Of a stretch of DNA of 64,000 nucleotides, positions 46,691 through 57,143 are shown piece by piece. Each line of letters opens with the position of its first letter. Positions within the stretch are counted from its first letter, which is position 1. A program made the translations under genes and the position numbers. The stretch comes from Alphaproteobacteria bacterium (GTDB lineage: Bacteria > Pseudomonadota > Alphaproteobacteria > Rhodospirillales > Casp-alpha2). Under the pieces are notes generated by a model that saw nothing but the letters and a program-made list of their open reading frames with translations, made no database searches and was not told where the DNA came from. Location of the stretch: contig JAJRRU010000032.1 in the NCBI GenBank assembly GCA_024279135.1, forward strand, positions 1-64,000, in the 5' to 3' direction.

Positions 46691-48521
46691 GCTTTTTTTT
46701 GGTATTTTCTGGCAGACCGGGCATCCATACCGTAACCGTCGTCCCCTTGCCATATTCACTTTCAATATTCAGGACCCCACCATTAGCCTCGACCAATGAC
46801 TTTACAATAGTCAGTCCCAGCCCCGTTCCTGATTGAGCAATATGGGGGTCGGCATTCGATTGAACGAAGGCATCGGTAATGTGCGATATGATGTCATCTG
46901 GTATACCAATACCCGTATCGCTTATCTTGAATATCATGCCGTCATCAAAGGCACTGACGGAAACCGTGATCGTGCCATCGTCCTCGGTAAATTTTATGGC
47001 ATTGGAGAGCAGGTTCAAGATGACCTGGGTAAGTGCTCGCTTATCGGCATAAAGCGGATTTAATTCATCGGGGATATCAACGGTCAGGTATACGCTGCAC
47101 TCTTTAGCAAGCGGTCCCATGTTCGTGACACAATCACGCAGGAATGTATCAACAAAAATGTTCTCTTTTACCATCGGCTTCTTACCAGCTTCTATCGCCG
47201 CAATGTTCAGAATGTCATTGATCAAATCCAGCAGATGTTCACCACTATGAAAAATACTCCGGGCGTAATCCTGATAATTATCAGATCCCAGAGGACCGAA
47301 ATACTCGGCCCTGATCATTTCGCTAAACCCGAGTATGGCATTCAGCGGCGTGCGGAACTCATGGCTCATGGTGGCAAGAAACTCGGATTTTGCCTGATTG
47401 GCTCGTTCGGCTTCTACCAGGGCGTTCTGGAGGGCCGCTTCGGATTGTTTACGATCGGTGATGTCTTTATGAATTGAGACAACCTCCGACCAATCGTCTT
47501 TGTGGTCACTCGTGATGCGGGACGTACAATTGACATCCATCCCTGTACCATCGATACGACTTGTCCTGACCTCTTTGGACATCTCATTTCCGCCTTCGGC
47601 AAACACGGAAATTTCTTCAAGATAATAATCATACCATCCAAACGTCATGACGAGGGAGGGGCCTGTATCAAATTTGCAATATTCTTCTACCGAGGACGCG
47701 CCGAACATCGTGACTTGAAAGTCATTAACATCCAGTATTTTTATCTGGTCAATGGCCTCGTCCAGGTCTTGTTTATTATTCCTGAAATGTTCACGAAAAT
47801 CCCGCACCCCATTACGGGCCAGTTTATCGGTCAACCGCTTGACGCCGGAATAATCTTCCAGCGATATTCCCGCCGGTATCTGATGATAAATCGTTTGCAG
47901 TTGGCGCGCATTTTTGCGTAGCACATCCACCGCTTGTTTGCTTTCCTGTGTCGCTAGAACATGGGCCACAAGATCAGCGAAATACCCCGCAACGGTGATA
48001 TCCTCATCAGACCAGTCACGACCTGGCCCCACATGTTCAAGGTTGATAAAGCCAACCGTTACACCATCACGGTTTATGGGCACATCCAGCTTTGAAGAAA
48101 TCCCAGACGCCGCAAGGCAAGATAATACAAGCTCGCTGGTTCGCGGATCATCCGGTGCATTGTGTACCACCAGAACACAATTTTCCGCAAGGGCGGCAAA
48201 ATAAGCCGGCCAGTCTTTTTGTCTGTGCACATGACCGTCAGAATGACTGGCGGGTGTTTGTTCATACAGATCGACACAGCGAAGCTCCAGGCGGTCATCG
48301 CCATACATCCAGACACCAACGCGTTCGATCATCAGAGAACTGGATACGGCTTCGGTGATTTCGTTAATAGTTTTATGGGCATTCCCGGCTAAAAAATTAT
48401 TGCCGTTAACAATACCCATGATGGCGCTACTATATCGCAAAACACTACCATCGTTTTCAAACATCACTATTCCGATCCTGGTGCATCCATGATTATTAGT
48501 GATGCATACCTTGTAAGTCAC
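46680..48521 (-). CDS. Cytosolic GAF-PAS sensor histidine kinase
   Basis: 613 residues, no membrane helix. A GAF domain (about 35-200) and a PAS-like segment (about 215-360, ending in a PAC-type block) precede HisKA (phospho-His in ATMSHEFRTPLNAILGFSEM) and HATPase_c with the SDTGIGIP and GTGLGLTIVK boxes. The output receiver is not adjacent. It is convergent with the DUF1624 gene. Confidence 0.93.
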   Translation of the reverse strand: MTYKVCITNNHGCTRIGIVMFENDGSVLRYSSAIMGIVNGNNFLAGNAHKTINEITEAVSSSLMIERVGVWMYGDDRLELRCVDLYEQTPASHSDGHVHRQKDWPAYFAALAENCVLVVHNAPDDPRTSELVLSCLAASGISSKLDVPINRDGVTVGFINLEHVGPGRDWSDEDITVAGYFADLVAHVLATQESKQAVDVLRKNARQLQTIYHQIPAGISLEDYSGVKRLTDKLARNGVRDFREHFRNNKQDLDEAIDQIKILDVNDFQVTMFGASSVEEYCKFDTGPSLVMTFGWYDYYLEEISVFAEGGNEMSKEVRTSRIDGTGMDVNCTSRITSDHKDDWSEVVSIHKDITDRKQSEAALQNALVEAERANQAKSEFLATMSHEFRTPLNAILGFSEMIRAEYFGPLGSDNYQDYARSIFHSGEHLLDLINDILNIAAIEAGKKPMVKENIFVDTFLRDCVTNMGPLAKECSVYLTVDIPDELNPLYADKRALTQVILNLLSNAIKFTEDDGTITVSVSAFDDGMIFKISDTGIGIPDDIISHITDAFVQSNADPHIAQSGTGLGLTIVKSLVEANGGVLNIESEYGKGTTVTVWMPGLPENTKKKPRT

Positions 48522-48668
48522 TGTAATTATGGTTGTAATAAAGTAATCTGTCCATGCCTGTGTACACAGCAGATCGCGGGCGCATACTAATTGTTCGTCA
48601 TCATCTGTTTTAAAGATAAATTATTAATTGATGGCATAGGCGGATATTAATTTCCCGTACATAAAGCC

Positions 48669-50354
48669 ATGGCATACTCAGCCCGAAGAATTGTCCTGGC
48701 GATTGATGGAACCATGTACTCAGCGTTACAGAATGCAATATATAACTCCAGTATTTACGACTGGTCTCTGCGTGGCAACGTGCCAGAGCGTCTGCGCGGA
48801 ATTCCGCCCGATTCCCTGACAGGCGATAGGGCCCTGGGCCAGGAAATCCTCAACGGTAATTATTCCATGTTTGGTCATTTCCAGCATCTGGGTGATCTGC
48901 CGTGGCGTAATACCCGATTATCGGATCAGAAAATCCGCCAGCTTCATCGGTTCGGATTTCTCGCCGATCTGAAGGCCCTCGGCACGGCAGATGCTGCCGA
49001 CAAAGGCAGAGACCTGATGACCCGGTGGATTAATGACTATGGCCGCTGGCATACCAGCGCCTGGGCCCCGGAAATTATCGGCGGGCGATTGGTCAACTGG
49101 TTGCGCACATTTGATTTTTTGCACAATGAAAAACAGCCGGGCTTTCAGTTAACGTTTCTGGAGTCCTGTGCGGTGCAGATACGCCATCTGGCACGCTCAA
49201 TAGAACTTGCGCCTGCTGACAGTCAGGCCATTGAAGCCGCCGAGGGCCTGATCCTGGGTGCCCTATGCCTGAACGGTATGGAAACGGTGCTGGAAAATGG
49301 CCTTGCGGCCCTTGAGATTGCCCTGGAGCATCAGATCTTTGCCGATGGTGGGCACTTCGAACGTAACCCCACGGTCCAGTTTCAGGTCATGGTCCGGTTG
49401 ATCCGTATCCGTGATACTCTGAACGCTGCACAGCTTAATTCACCTCATTTCCTGCAGCACGCCATAGAGCGTATGGCCCCCATGTTACGGGCATACTGCC
49501 ATACCGATGGGCGTCTCGCCCTGTTTAACGGTTCTGGTGAAGGTGACAGCAAGGCGATCGCCCACATCATCGGCCAGACTGGCAGCAAGGCGAAGGGTCT
49601 GACAAGCGCGCCCCATACCGGTTATCAACGAGCCGAAGCGGGAAACAGTGTGCTGATTGCCGATGCGGGGGCGGCCATTGTTGCGGCGGCTAATCACAAC
49701 GCTCATGCCGGACTACTCAGTTTTGAATTTTCCCACAAGCAGCACAGGCTTATCGTCAATTGCGGTGCCAGCAGCAACATCGTTGATCGATGGAACTTGG
49801 CCATGCGGGCAACGGCGGCTCATTCGACGCTCTGCATCAATGATACAAACGCCCTTGAAATTCTCGAAAAGGGCCATCAGAGCCATACCCGAAGCCCGCT
49901 CGATACCCATGTGTCATGTAGGCGCAATGTCGCCGAAGGCAGTACATTCCTGCAAATGCGCCACGATGGTTATCGCAAAACGTTCGGGTTGGTACATGCC
50001 CGCGATATTTATCTTTCATCGGACGGCACGGATTTGCGCGGTTGCGATACCCTGAAATTAATGGTCGAGCACATGGGGCTTTATGCCCGCACATTCGTCG
50101 TGCGTTTTCACCTGCATCCCCATATCAGCGCCGAGATACTGGGAAACCAGACATCGGCACTGTTAAAGGTATCCAACAAGGAAGGCTGGCGGTTCAGGTG
50201 TTCTGGCGGGCAGCTGTCCATCGAGGAAAGTGTTTATCTGGGTAGCCCGGGCAGTCAGCGGAAATCTCTCCAGATTGTCATTTCCGGTTCTCTCAATACC
50301 CAGGATCTGGAGATTAAGTGGTCCCTGATCAAGGAAAACTATACCCGCCCGTAA
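48669..50354 (+). CDS. Heparinase II/III family protein
   Basis: 561 residues. An N-terminal alpha-helical toroid (about 60-310; GGRLVNWLRTFDFL, GLILGALCLNG) is followed by a heparinase II/III-like beta domain (about 340-560; SFEFSHKQHRLIVNCGAS, AHSTLCINDTN). Family members are polysaccharide lyases acting on uronic-acid polymers; no signal peptide is apparent here, as in many alphaproteobacterial relatives. Its 3' end overlaps manC by 16 bases, convergently. It may act on the polysaccharide made by the neighbouring cluster; this is inference. Confidence 0.88.
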   Translation: MAYSARRIVLAIDGTMYSALQNAIYNSSIYDWSLRGNVPERLRGIPPDSLTGDRALGQEILNGNYSMFGHFQHLGDLPWRNTRLSDQKIRQLHRFGFLADLKALGTADAADKGRDLMTRWINDYGRWHTSAWAPEIIGGRLVNWLRTFDFLHNEKQPGFQLTFLESCAVQIRHLARSIELAPADSQAIEAAEGLILGALCLNGMETVLENGLAALEIALEHQIFADGGHFERNPTVQFQVMVRLIRIRDTLNAAQLNSPHFLQHAIERMAPMLRAYCHTDGRLALFNGSGEGDSKAIAHIIGQTGSKAKGLTSAPHTGYQRAEAGNSVLIADAGAAIVAAANHNAHAGLLSFEFSHKQHRLIVNCGASSNIVDRWNLAMRATAAHSTLCINDTNALEILEKGHQSHTRSPLDTHVSCRRNVAEGSTFLQMRHDGYRKTFGLVHARDIYLSSDGTDLRGCDTLKLMVEHMGLYARTFVVRFHLHPHISAEILGNQTSALLKVSNKEGWRFRCSGGQLSIEESVYLGSPGSQRKSLQIVISGSLNTQDLEIKWSLIKENYTRP

Positions 50355-51757
50355 GTATCCTCGAACCGTACGATATCATCTTCGCCCAGATACGCGCCGG
50401 ACTGCACCTCGATAATACGCACCCCTACATCACAAACGTTTTCCAGACGATGAGTGGTGCCAATGGAAATATAAACGGACTGATTGACCGATAAATCCAT
50501 GACATCGTCACCCCGGGTTATACGCGCCGTACCTTCCACAACGACCCAGTGCTCGGCACGGTGGTGATGGAATTGCAGGCTGATGGACGCGCCGGGGTGC
50601 AGGTATAGTTGCTTGACCTGATAACGCGAGCCGGAACCGATGGTCTGGTACCAACCCCAGGGACGGCGCATGATCGTATGGTCCCGGCATTCGTTTCGAC
50701 CTGCGGCTTCAAGCTGCTCGACGATGGCTTTGACATTCTGGACTTTATCCATATGGGCAATCAACAAGGCATCATCGGTGGCCACAACAACCAGATTATC
50801 CACACCCTGAATGGCGATCAGGGCCTCATCGCTGCGCACATAGCTATCCGTCACATCCCGGGCGAGCACATCACCCAGCAACACATTGCCCTGGTCATCT
50901 TTATCACCTATATCCCAAAGTGCCCGCCACCCCCCCACATCATTCCAGCCCAGATCAACCGGCAAGACCACCGCGCGCTCGGTATGTTCCATAACCGCAT
51001 AATCGATAGAGTCTGATGGCGAGGCTGCAAATGCGTCCGCGTCCAGGCGGATAAAGTCAGCGTCTGTTTGTGCCCCCTCCAGGGCGGCTCGACAGGCTTT
51101 GACCATGGCGGGGTTGTGGCGGCTCAACTCAGCCAGATAATCCTTTGGCGAAAACAGAAACATACCACTGTTCCAGACATAACTACCCTGTTTGAGATAA
51201 CCCTCTGCCGTTTTCCGGTCTGGTTTTTCGACAAACTGATCGACCGTGAAACAACCCTTGATACCGGCGACGGGCGGGCCGCGCTTGATATAACCATAAC
51301 CGATTTCCGGTGCGTCCGGTTTGATGCCAAAGGTAACCAGAGCGCCATCACTGGCCGCGCCGTGCGCCGTGCTGGCCGCGTCATGTAACACGTCAGGTTT
51401 GGCGATAACATGATCGGAAGCCAGTATCATCATACTTGCCTGTGGATCACGCCGGGCAATAATCAGGGCCGCCACACAGGCCGCAGGTGCGGTATTGCGC
51501 CCCATAGGCTCCAGAACAATGGCCAGGGGTTTAATCCCGATCTCCTGTAATTGACCAGCAACGATAAAACGGTGGTCTTGATTACAGATCACCATGGGCT
51601 CATCAAAATCATCGCCCAACATCCGCGCGGCGGTTTCTTGCAGCATGGTGCGCCCGGAGGTCAGCGGCAGAAACTGTTTCGGATAGGCCGCGCGTGATAC
51701 CGGCCACAAACGGGAGCCCGATCCGCCGGACAGAATAACTGGTACGATTTTTCCCAT
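50339..51757 (-). CDS. manC: Mannose-1-P guanylyltransferase/mannose-6-P isomerase
   Basis: About 472 residues (an alternative ATG at 51769 adds four). The nucleotidyltransferase domain starts with PVILSGGSGSRLWPVSR and PKQFLPL; the sugar pocket FVEKPD is present. A C-terminal cupin isomerase domain (RPWGWYQTI, then SLQFHHHRAEHWVVVEG) makes it bifunctional. It supplies GDP-mannose for the polysaccharide cluster and, through GDP-mannose dehydratase (not in this window), the precursor for GDP-fucose. It is the last gene of the leftward cluster. Confidence 0.94.
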   Translation of the reverse strand: MGKIVPVILSGGSGSRLWPVSRAAYPKQFLPLTSGRTMLQETAARMLGDDFDEPMVICNQDHRFIVAGQLQEIGIKPLAIVLEPMGRNTAPAACVAALIIARRDPQASMMILASDHVIAKPDVLHDAASTAHGAASDGALVTFGIKPDAPEIGYGYIKRGPPVAGIKGCFTVDQFVEKPDRKTAEGYLKQGSYVWNSGMFLFSPKDYLAELSRHNPAMVKACRAALEGAQTDADFIRLDADAFAASPSDSIDYAVMEHTERAVVLPVDLGWNDVGGWRALWDIGDKDDQGNVLLGDVLARDVTDSYVRSDEALIAIQGVDNLVVVATDDALLIAHMDKVQNVKAIVEQLEAAGRNECRDHTIMRRPWGWYQTIGSGSRYQVKQLYLHPGASISLQFHHHRAEHWVVVEGTARITRGDDVMDLSVNQSVYISIGTTHRLENVCDVGVRIIEVQSGAYLGEDDIVRFEDTYGRV

Positions 51758-51780
51758 TGTATGTTCCATTATTTACCCCA

Positions 51781-51828
51781 GTGATTAACCGCGTGACTAA
51801 CCGCGCGATTAACCAGGAGATTATCCCC
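51781..51828. repeat. Tandem 12-base repeat between fcl and manC
   Basis: Four head-to-tail units of 12 bases: GTGATTAACCGC, GTGACTAACCGC, GCGATTAACCAG and the divergent GAGATTATCCCC. The last one enters the 3' end of fcl. The array fills the 50-base spacer before manC. It may be slippage-prone, changing the spacing of two coupled genes. Confidence 0.7.
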
Positions 51829-52795
51829 CACGAACACCCTCGGCACCATCCTTGTTGGATAAATACCAGTCGTAGGCCAATTTTAACCCGGCATCTAAAT
51901 CAACCTGCGATGTCCAACCCATTTCAAGTAATCGTGAGGAGTCCATCAACTTGCGGGGCGGCCCATCGGGTTTGGATGTATCAAAGGCCAGTTCACCTTC
52001 AAATCCGACCGCACGGATAACACTGCGGGCCAGATCGCCAATGGAGACTTCACAACCCGTGCCCACATTTATATGCATTTCTCCAGAATAGGATTTCAGC
52101 AAAAATACCAACGCATCGGCAAGATCATCCACATACAGGAATTCACGAAATGGCTTGCCGCTCCCCCAGACCTCCAAAGTCTCAGCACTATTCAGTTTTG
52201 ACGTATGAGCCTTGGAGATTAACGCTGGAATAACGTGGCTGTTTGTCAGGTCAAAATTATCACCCGGCCCGTAAAGGTTGGTCGGCTGGGCGGAAATAAA
52301 GTCACAACCATATTGCCGCCGATAGGCCTGACAAAGTTTAATACCGGCGATCTTGGCAATAGCATACCATTCATTGGTTGGTTCAAGCGATCCCGTCAGT
52401 AAGGCTTCTTCTTTCATGGGCTGTTCGGCCATGCGTGGGTAGATGCAACTGGAACCCAGAAACACCACTTTTTCTACACCCAGCTTGTAAGCGGCATGGA
52501 TGATATTGGCTTCGATCATCATATTTTCATAGAGGAATTGCGCTGGTTGTGTGTCATTAGCAACAATTCCACCAACCCGCGCCGCGGCGATAAAAATCGC
52601 ATCGGGTCGGTTTGCCGTCATCCAGGTCTCTACTTCATTCTGGCGGGTCAGATCAGCATCGCTCCGTTCAGCGACCAAAACCTTGCAGTCTTCCTGTTCC
52701 AACCGGCGAACAACCGCCCCGCCGACCATACCTTTATGACCGGCAACCCAAATGCGTTTGTCAGAAAGACAATAGGTATGTTCGCCTCTATTCAT
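51821..52795 (-). CDS. fcl: GDP-L-fucose synthase (epimerase/reductase)
   Basis: 324 residues of the SDR family. NADP motif GHKGMVGGAVVRRL near the N-terminus, the SSCIYP segment, and the catalytic Tyr/Lys in EWYAIAKIAG. It converts GDP-4-keto-6-deoxymannose to GDP-L-fucose; the partner gmd is absent here and may lie further right or elsewhere. It stands between manC and the first GT4 gene. Confidence 0.93.
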   Translation of the reverse strand: MNRGEHTYCLSDKRIWVAGHKGMVGGAVVRRLEQEDCKVLVAERSDADLTRQNEVETWMTANRPDAIFIAAARVGGIVANDTQPAQFLYENMMIEANIIHAAYKLGVEKVVFLGSSCIYPRMAEQPMKEEALLTGSLEPTNEWYAIAKIAGIKLCQAYRRQYGCDFISAQPTNLYGPGDNFDLTNSHVIPALISKAHTSKLNSAETLEVWGSGKPFREFLYVDDLADALVFLLKSYSGEMHINVGTGCEVSIGDLARSVIRAVGFEGELAFDTSKPDGPPRKLMDSSRLLEMGWTSQVDLDAGLKLAYDWYLSNKDGAEGVRGG

Positions 52796-52846
52796 TTTTC
52801 AGCTCCATTGTCATTATATCGCGATGTACTCCCCCATTGAACGAAA

Positions 52847-54061
52847 TTATTTAACCGTCTCATTTTCTAATATATCCGCTACCGGGGAATGATCTTTTTT
52901 TGCCAGAGAGCGATATAACCGTGCATAGGATATCACGCAGGTTTCCAGAGAAAACGTGGTTTCAACTCTGTTGCGAGCAGCCTCACCTAATGTGGCCCGC
53001 AAGCTGTCATCAAGGGCGAGCTTTAATATGGCATCTCCCAGTGCAGAGGGGGAGCGCGTTGGAACAACAATCCCGGTTTGCCCATCAATAACGGCTTCTG
53101 CATTCCCGCCGACGTCTGTGACAATCATCGGTAGCGAACAAGCCATGCCTTCCAGGATACTGTTGGAAAAACCTTCCTCGTGTGAACACAGAAACCCAAT
53201 ATCTGCCGCCGCCAGATATTTTGAGACATCTGACAATTCACCAAGCCATTGAATATTCTGCCTCAGTCCGCATTCATTGGAACGTTTTTCAAGTCCGCCG
53301 CCAATACCCTCATCGCGACCCACACATAACAGGGTCCAGGGCTGTGGCATTTTGTGTTTGATATTATGCAGGGCTTTTACTAAATCCTCGTGCCCCTTAT
53401 AGGGAATTAAATTGGCAACTATCACAAGCACCACGGCATCCTGGGCAAGGTTTAGTTCTTTTCGGGCTGTTGATCTGGACACAGTTTGATTGACCATATC
53501 CAGATCAACCCCATTATAAATCAGTCCAATTTTTGATGCATCTTCCGCCTCATCAAGAAGCTGGCGACAAACAGCCCTGGAATTTCCAATTAATACAGTT
53601 GTACGTTTATGTAGCCAGTGCTCAATTTTCGCGGCAATCGGATATCGTTTCTGATAATCATTTAAACTACGCCTGCTCATGATCGTTATGGGCTGACGGC
53701 ACAAGGCGCTCAGGACACCACCGATAAGGTAGGCTTCCGGCAAGAAAAAGTGAAGGATATCAGGTCGCTCAAAAATAATTTTTACAATCTGGAAACTGCT
53801 CCAAATTCGCTGCATGAAATTTGGCAACCCCGGGTCGGGCGCGGTGACCGGCACCCCGGCCTCTCGAAAAGCCTCTTCAAGACGACCGCCACCTTTGATA
53901 ACGATAACAGACACATCAAAATGTTCCTGTTGCAGCACCCGTTGCAGCCTCGGCAGTATTTGCAGAAGATGACGCTCCGTGCCACCGAGCGACAATTGAT
54001 TAACGACAATTATAATCCTTACCCGGTGCTTTTCAGAGGACTGAGGAGAATTTTCTGTCAT
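52847..54061 (-). CDS. Glycosyltransferase family 4 protein
   Basis: About 404 residues. I chose the ATG at 54061, which overlaps the stop of the asparagine synthase gene by four bases (ATGA), over a longer frame to 54112. The GT-B start VNQLSLGGTERHLLQ and the C-terminal nucleotide-sugar site EGFSNSILEGMACSLPMIVT (E-x7-E) are characteristic. It adds a sugar to a lipid-linked or nascent glycan on the cytoplasmic face; donor unknown. Confidence 0.92.
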   Translation of the reverse strand: MTENSPQSSEKHRVRIIIVVNQLSLGGTERHLLQILPRLQRVLQQEHFDVSVIVIKGGGRLEEAFREAGVPVTAPDPGLPNFMQRIWSSFQIVKIIFERPDILHFFLPEAYLIGGVLSALCRQPITIMSRRSLNDYQKRYPIAAKIEHWLHKRTTVLIGNSRAVCRQLLDEAEDASKIGLIYNGVDLDMVNQTVSRSTARKELNLAQDAVVLVIVANLIPYKGHEDLVKALHNIKHKMPQPWTLLCVGRDEGIGGGLEKRSNECGLRQNIQWLGELSDVSKYLAAADIGFLCSHEEGFSNSILEGMACSLPMIVTDVGGNAEAVIDGQTGIVVPTRSPSALGDAILKLALDDSLRATLGEAARNRVETTFSLETCVISYARLYRSLAKKDHSPVADILENETVK

Positions 54062-56013
54062 GGCGAACCATTGCCTTCGCGCAACCACGATTGAAACATA
54101 AGAATTACCCATAAATGATGTTGCCAGTTACGCCTTCCTGACAAATGCTCATTCCATCGTTCTCTGATCAGACCAGGATGGAAGACGCCGCTATCCAACA
54201 ACGCCGTGTGGGATAATAAATCTTCCGCCCAGTCTCGAAGTTCGCCCCGAAGCCAGCTATCAATCGGTACGCCAAAGCCCATTTTCGGACGCTCAATAAG
54301 CTTCTTCGGCACATGGCGGTACAATACTTGTCGCAATGCCCACTTGGTTTCTCCATGACGAATTTTCATGGACTGGGGCATACGCCAGGTATATTCAACA
54401 ACCCGGTGATCGAGCAAGGGTATACGTGATTCAAGGGATACCCCCATACTGGCTCTATCAACCTTTGTCAGGATATCGCCCGGCAGGTACGTCACGCTGT
54501 CAAGAGCCATCATTTGCTCACACAGCGTTTTCAGATCAGGCCAACGGTCCGGGTTGCCCAGTACTGTTTCGGGTTCCCGGGAATTCAGGGTCATGCTGTC
54601 AGGGTCATGCCAAAGAGAGGTTAGACGCCAGTATGCCTGCTGGGCTGATTGTGCACTCATAATACCAGCGAGTTTATGAATCTTGTCGCCGGGGTGCTGA
54701 TACGAATAGCGTTTCGGCATCAGGGTGAACAATGCATCCCACCCGCCAACAGGCACGGAAGATGCCAGTGAACATAATGCGTTGCGCACAAAATGAGGGG
54801 CAGCGGACATACCCCGCGCAATATTCTGTCCCCATAAATACCGGTTATACCCGCCAAACAGCTCATCACCTCCATCACCGGATAGAGCAACCGTGACATG
54901 CTCGCGGGCCATTTTTGCAACCAGATATGTCGGGATTTGCGATGAGTCGGCGAACGGTTCATCATATAAACCGGGTAACATGGGAATGACATCGAGCGCG
55001 TCGCGTTGCGTGACATAAAGCTCCGTATGGCTCGTTCCAAGATGCCTGGCGACCTGGGCTGCGTGTTGGGCTTCATTGTAGCGGGGCTCGTCAAAACCAA
55101 TGCAGAAGGTGCGTACTTTCTGTGTACTTTGCGCCTGCATCAGGCTTGCTATACACGACGAGTCCACCCCGCCAGACAGGAACGCGCCGAGAGGCACGTC
55201 CGACACCATGCATTCCTTGACGGAATTCATTAGCCGCTCTTCCAGCCCATCAAGTGTTTCTTGATTGTCTGGAAGCTGGTTTCGTGAACCATTAATCGCG
55301 ACATCCTGGAGGCTCCAGTATTTTTCTGGATTGTGTGTTGTGCCTTGTTGGACGTCCTTCATCTCCAGACGCAGAACACTTCCTGGCACCAATTTATGCA
55401 ATCCTTGCCAGATACAATATGGTTCAGGAACATACCCGTGACGAAGATAGAGGCCGACAACATTACGATTCAGTTGTCGTTTGAACCCATCAAAGGCCGT
55501 AATGGCCTTTAACTCCGATGCAAAAACAAAACCCGTATCGGCCCAGCCATAATAAAGCGGTTTTTGGCCCAGCCTGTCACGGGCGAGGAATAAACAGCGT
55601 TCCTGACGGTCCCATAGTGCGAATGCAAACATACCATTGAGCCGTTCAAGAGCCGTATTGATGCCCCAGTGTTCAATGGCGGCCAGCAGAACTTCCGTAT
55701 CCGATCCGCCCCGAAAAGAGAGGCCGCTTGTTTCAAGTTCGCAGCGCAATGCGAGAAAATTATATATTTCACCGTTATAGACAATAATATAACGCCCCGA
55801 TGATGAGGCTTTCGGTTGATGACCTTCGGGTGATAAATCAATAATAGACAGGCGACGATGGCCAAAGCCAACTCCGTTCTCAGGGTCTGCCCACGCACCT
55901 GTATCATCAGGACCACGGTGCGCAATAGCATTTGCCATCGCCTCGCTTTGAGTGAGCAGATCTTGCTTGGAAAGATCGGGACGAGACAGGATAAATCCAG
56001 CGATACCACACAT
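54058..56013 (-). CDS. Asparagine synthase (glutamine-hydrolysing), paralogue 1
   Basis: 651 residues. Met1-Cys2 (MCGIAGF) gives the glutaminase nucleophile after Met removal; the N-terminal class II amidotransferase domain runs to about 200. The synthetase domain has the ATP pyrophosphatase loop LSGGVDSSCIAS (about 265). It is of the long AsnB type found in polysaccharide loci, where such enzymes are thought to turn uronic acids into uronamides. The reading frame overlaps its neighbours by one and four bases. Confidence 0.92.
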   Translation of the reverse strand: MCGIAGFILSRPDLSKQDLLTQSEAMANAIAHRGPDDTGAWADPENGVGFGHRRLSIIDLSPEGHQPKASSSGRYIIVYNGEIYNFLALRCELETSGLSFRGGSDTEVLLAAIEHWGINTALERLNGMFAFALWDRQERCLFLARDRLGQKPLYYGWADTGFVFASELKAITAFDGFKRQLNRNVVGLYLRHGYVPEPYCIWQGLHKLVPGSVLRLEMKDVQQGTTHNPEKYWSLQDVAINGSRNQLPDNQETLDGLEERLMNSVKECMVSDVPLGAFLSGGVDSSCIASLMQAQSTQKVRTFCIGFDEPRYNEAQHAAQVARHLGTSHTELYVTQRDALDVIPMLPGLYDEPFADSSQIPTYLVAKMAREHVTVALSGDGGDELFGGYNRYLWGQNIARGMSAAPHFVRNALCSLASSVPVGGWDALFTLMPKRYSYQHPGDKIHKLAGIMSAQSAQQAYWRLTSLWHDPDSMTLNSREPETVLGNPDRWPDLKTLCEQMMALDSVTYLPGDILTKVDRASMGVSLESRIPLLDHRVVEYTWRMPQSMKIRHGETKWALRQVLYRHVPKKLIERPKMGFGVPIDSWLRGELRDWAEDLLSHTALLDSGVFHPGLIRERWNEHLSGRRNWQHHLWVILMFQSWLREGNGSP

Positions 56014-57143
56014 TATGCTGATCCGGTTTTTGTCATAAATTCCAGGCTTCGCTGTAAAAGTTTTGCACGGCTAAAATGAGCGAATATGCGCTCGCGGACT
56101 TCAGAGGATAATACATCACGCTCTTCGTGAACACGTAACAACAATTTACTCACCCCCGTTGCCATGGCATCGGAATCGCGAACAGGGACAACAATGCCAC
56201 TGTCACCAACCACAATAGCGGCATCACCAACATCGGTAACCACACACGGAACACCACAAGCCATTGCTTCTGCGATCACGTTGGGGAACCCTTCGCCACA
56301 GATAGAGGACAAAACCACGATATCGAGAGTTGGGTAAACACGGCTCATGTCTTCAAACGGGCCAACCCAATGCACGCCATCTTCAATGCCAAGCTCTCGG
56401 GATAATTGTTTAAGGTCCATGGTAGCAGAGCAGTCAATATTTGCAGCAATACAAACAAACTGCACCCCCGGCTGTTGGTTGTGAACAATCTCTGCCATTT
56501 GCAGAAATGTCTTATGATCCTTCATGGGATCAACCCGGGCGACTAAAGCAACAAGCGTTGTTCCAGCTACAAGCCCAAGGTTTTCACGCAATGGCTCCAA
56601 CTCACCTTTGCCAGGGCGAAACAATTGCGTGTCGATGCCATTAGGTATGACACTAATTTTCCTCGATTGTACCCGTGTTTTATAGATTTTTGCACCGGCG
56701 TGAGAATTGGATATCACGCCATCGGCAAACCGGCTCAAGAACCGCTCGATACGATAGCTCCATGCCGTCACCCCATCATACTGGGAAAGGTTTATATCCG
56801 AAGCACGAACACCTAAAATAACTTTTGTCGGCCCGATAAACGGCTTTGCGAGAACGGCGAGTAAATTTGCTGTCGGCAAATAACCGTGCAAGACATCCGG
56901 GCGCAATTTACGAACTGCTTTTATCAAGGATATAAGCGTACCAAAAACGTTCCACCGCCCGGATTTTTCAAGGCACTGAACAGAAACACCAGCCCTTTGC
57001 AAGGTTTCCTCCAGCACGCCGCCTGAATAAAAAGTAAGCACCGACACCTCGACACCCTGCTTGCTCAGATCACAGGCAAGATTGGTAAGCTGTCGTTCCG
57101 CTCCACCTCGATCCATGGCACGAATAAGAAAACAAACTTTCAT
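56013..57143 (-). CDS. Glycosyltransferase family 4 protein
   Basis: 376 residues, GT-B fold: MDRGGAERQLTNLACDL at the start, HGYLPTANLLA in the acceptor half, LVARVDPMKDHKTFL at the linker and the donor motif EGFPNVIAEAMACGVPCVVT. Its stop overlaps the AsnB start by one base and its start overlaps the preceding GT4 gene by four. Donor and acceptor are unknown. Confidence 0.92.
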   Translation of the reverse strand: MKVCFLIRAMDRGGAERQLTNLACDLSKQGVEVSVLTFYSGGVLEETLQRAGVSVQCLEKSGRWNVFGTLISLIKAVRKLRPDVLHGYLPTANLLAVLAKPFIGPTKVILGVRASDINLSQYDGVTAWSYRIERFLSRFADGVISNSHAGAKIYKTRVQSRKISVIPNGIDTQLFRPGKGELEPLRENLGLVAGTTLVALVARVDPMKDHKTFLQMAEIVHNQQPGVQFVCIAANIDCSATMDLKQLSRELGIEDGVHWVGPFEDMSRVYPTLDIVVLSSICGEGFPNVIAEAMACGVPCVVTDVGDAAIVVGDSGIVVPVRDSDAMATGVSKLLLRVHEERDVLSSEVRERIFAHFSRAKLLQRSLEFMTKTGSA

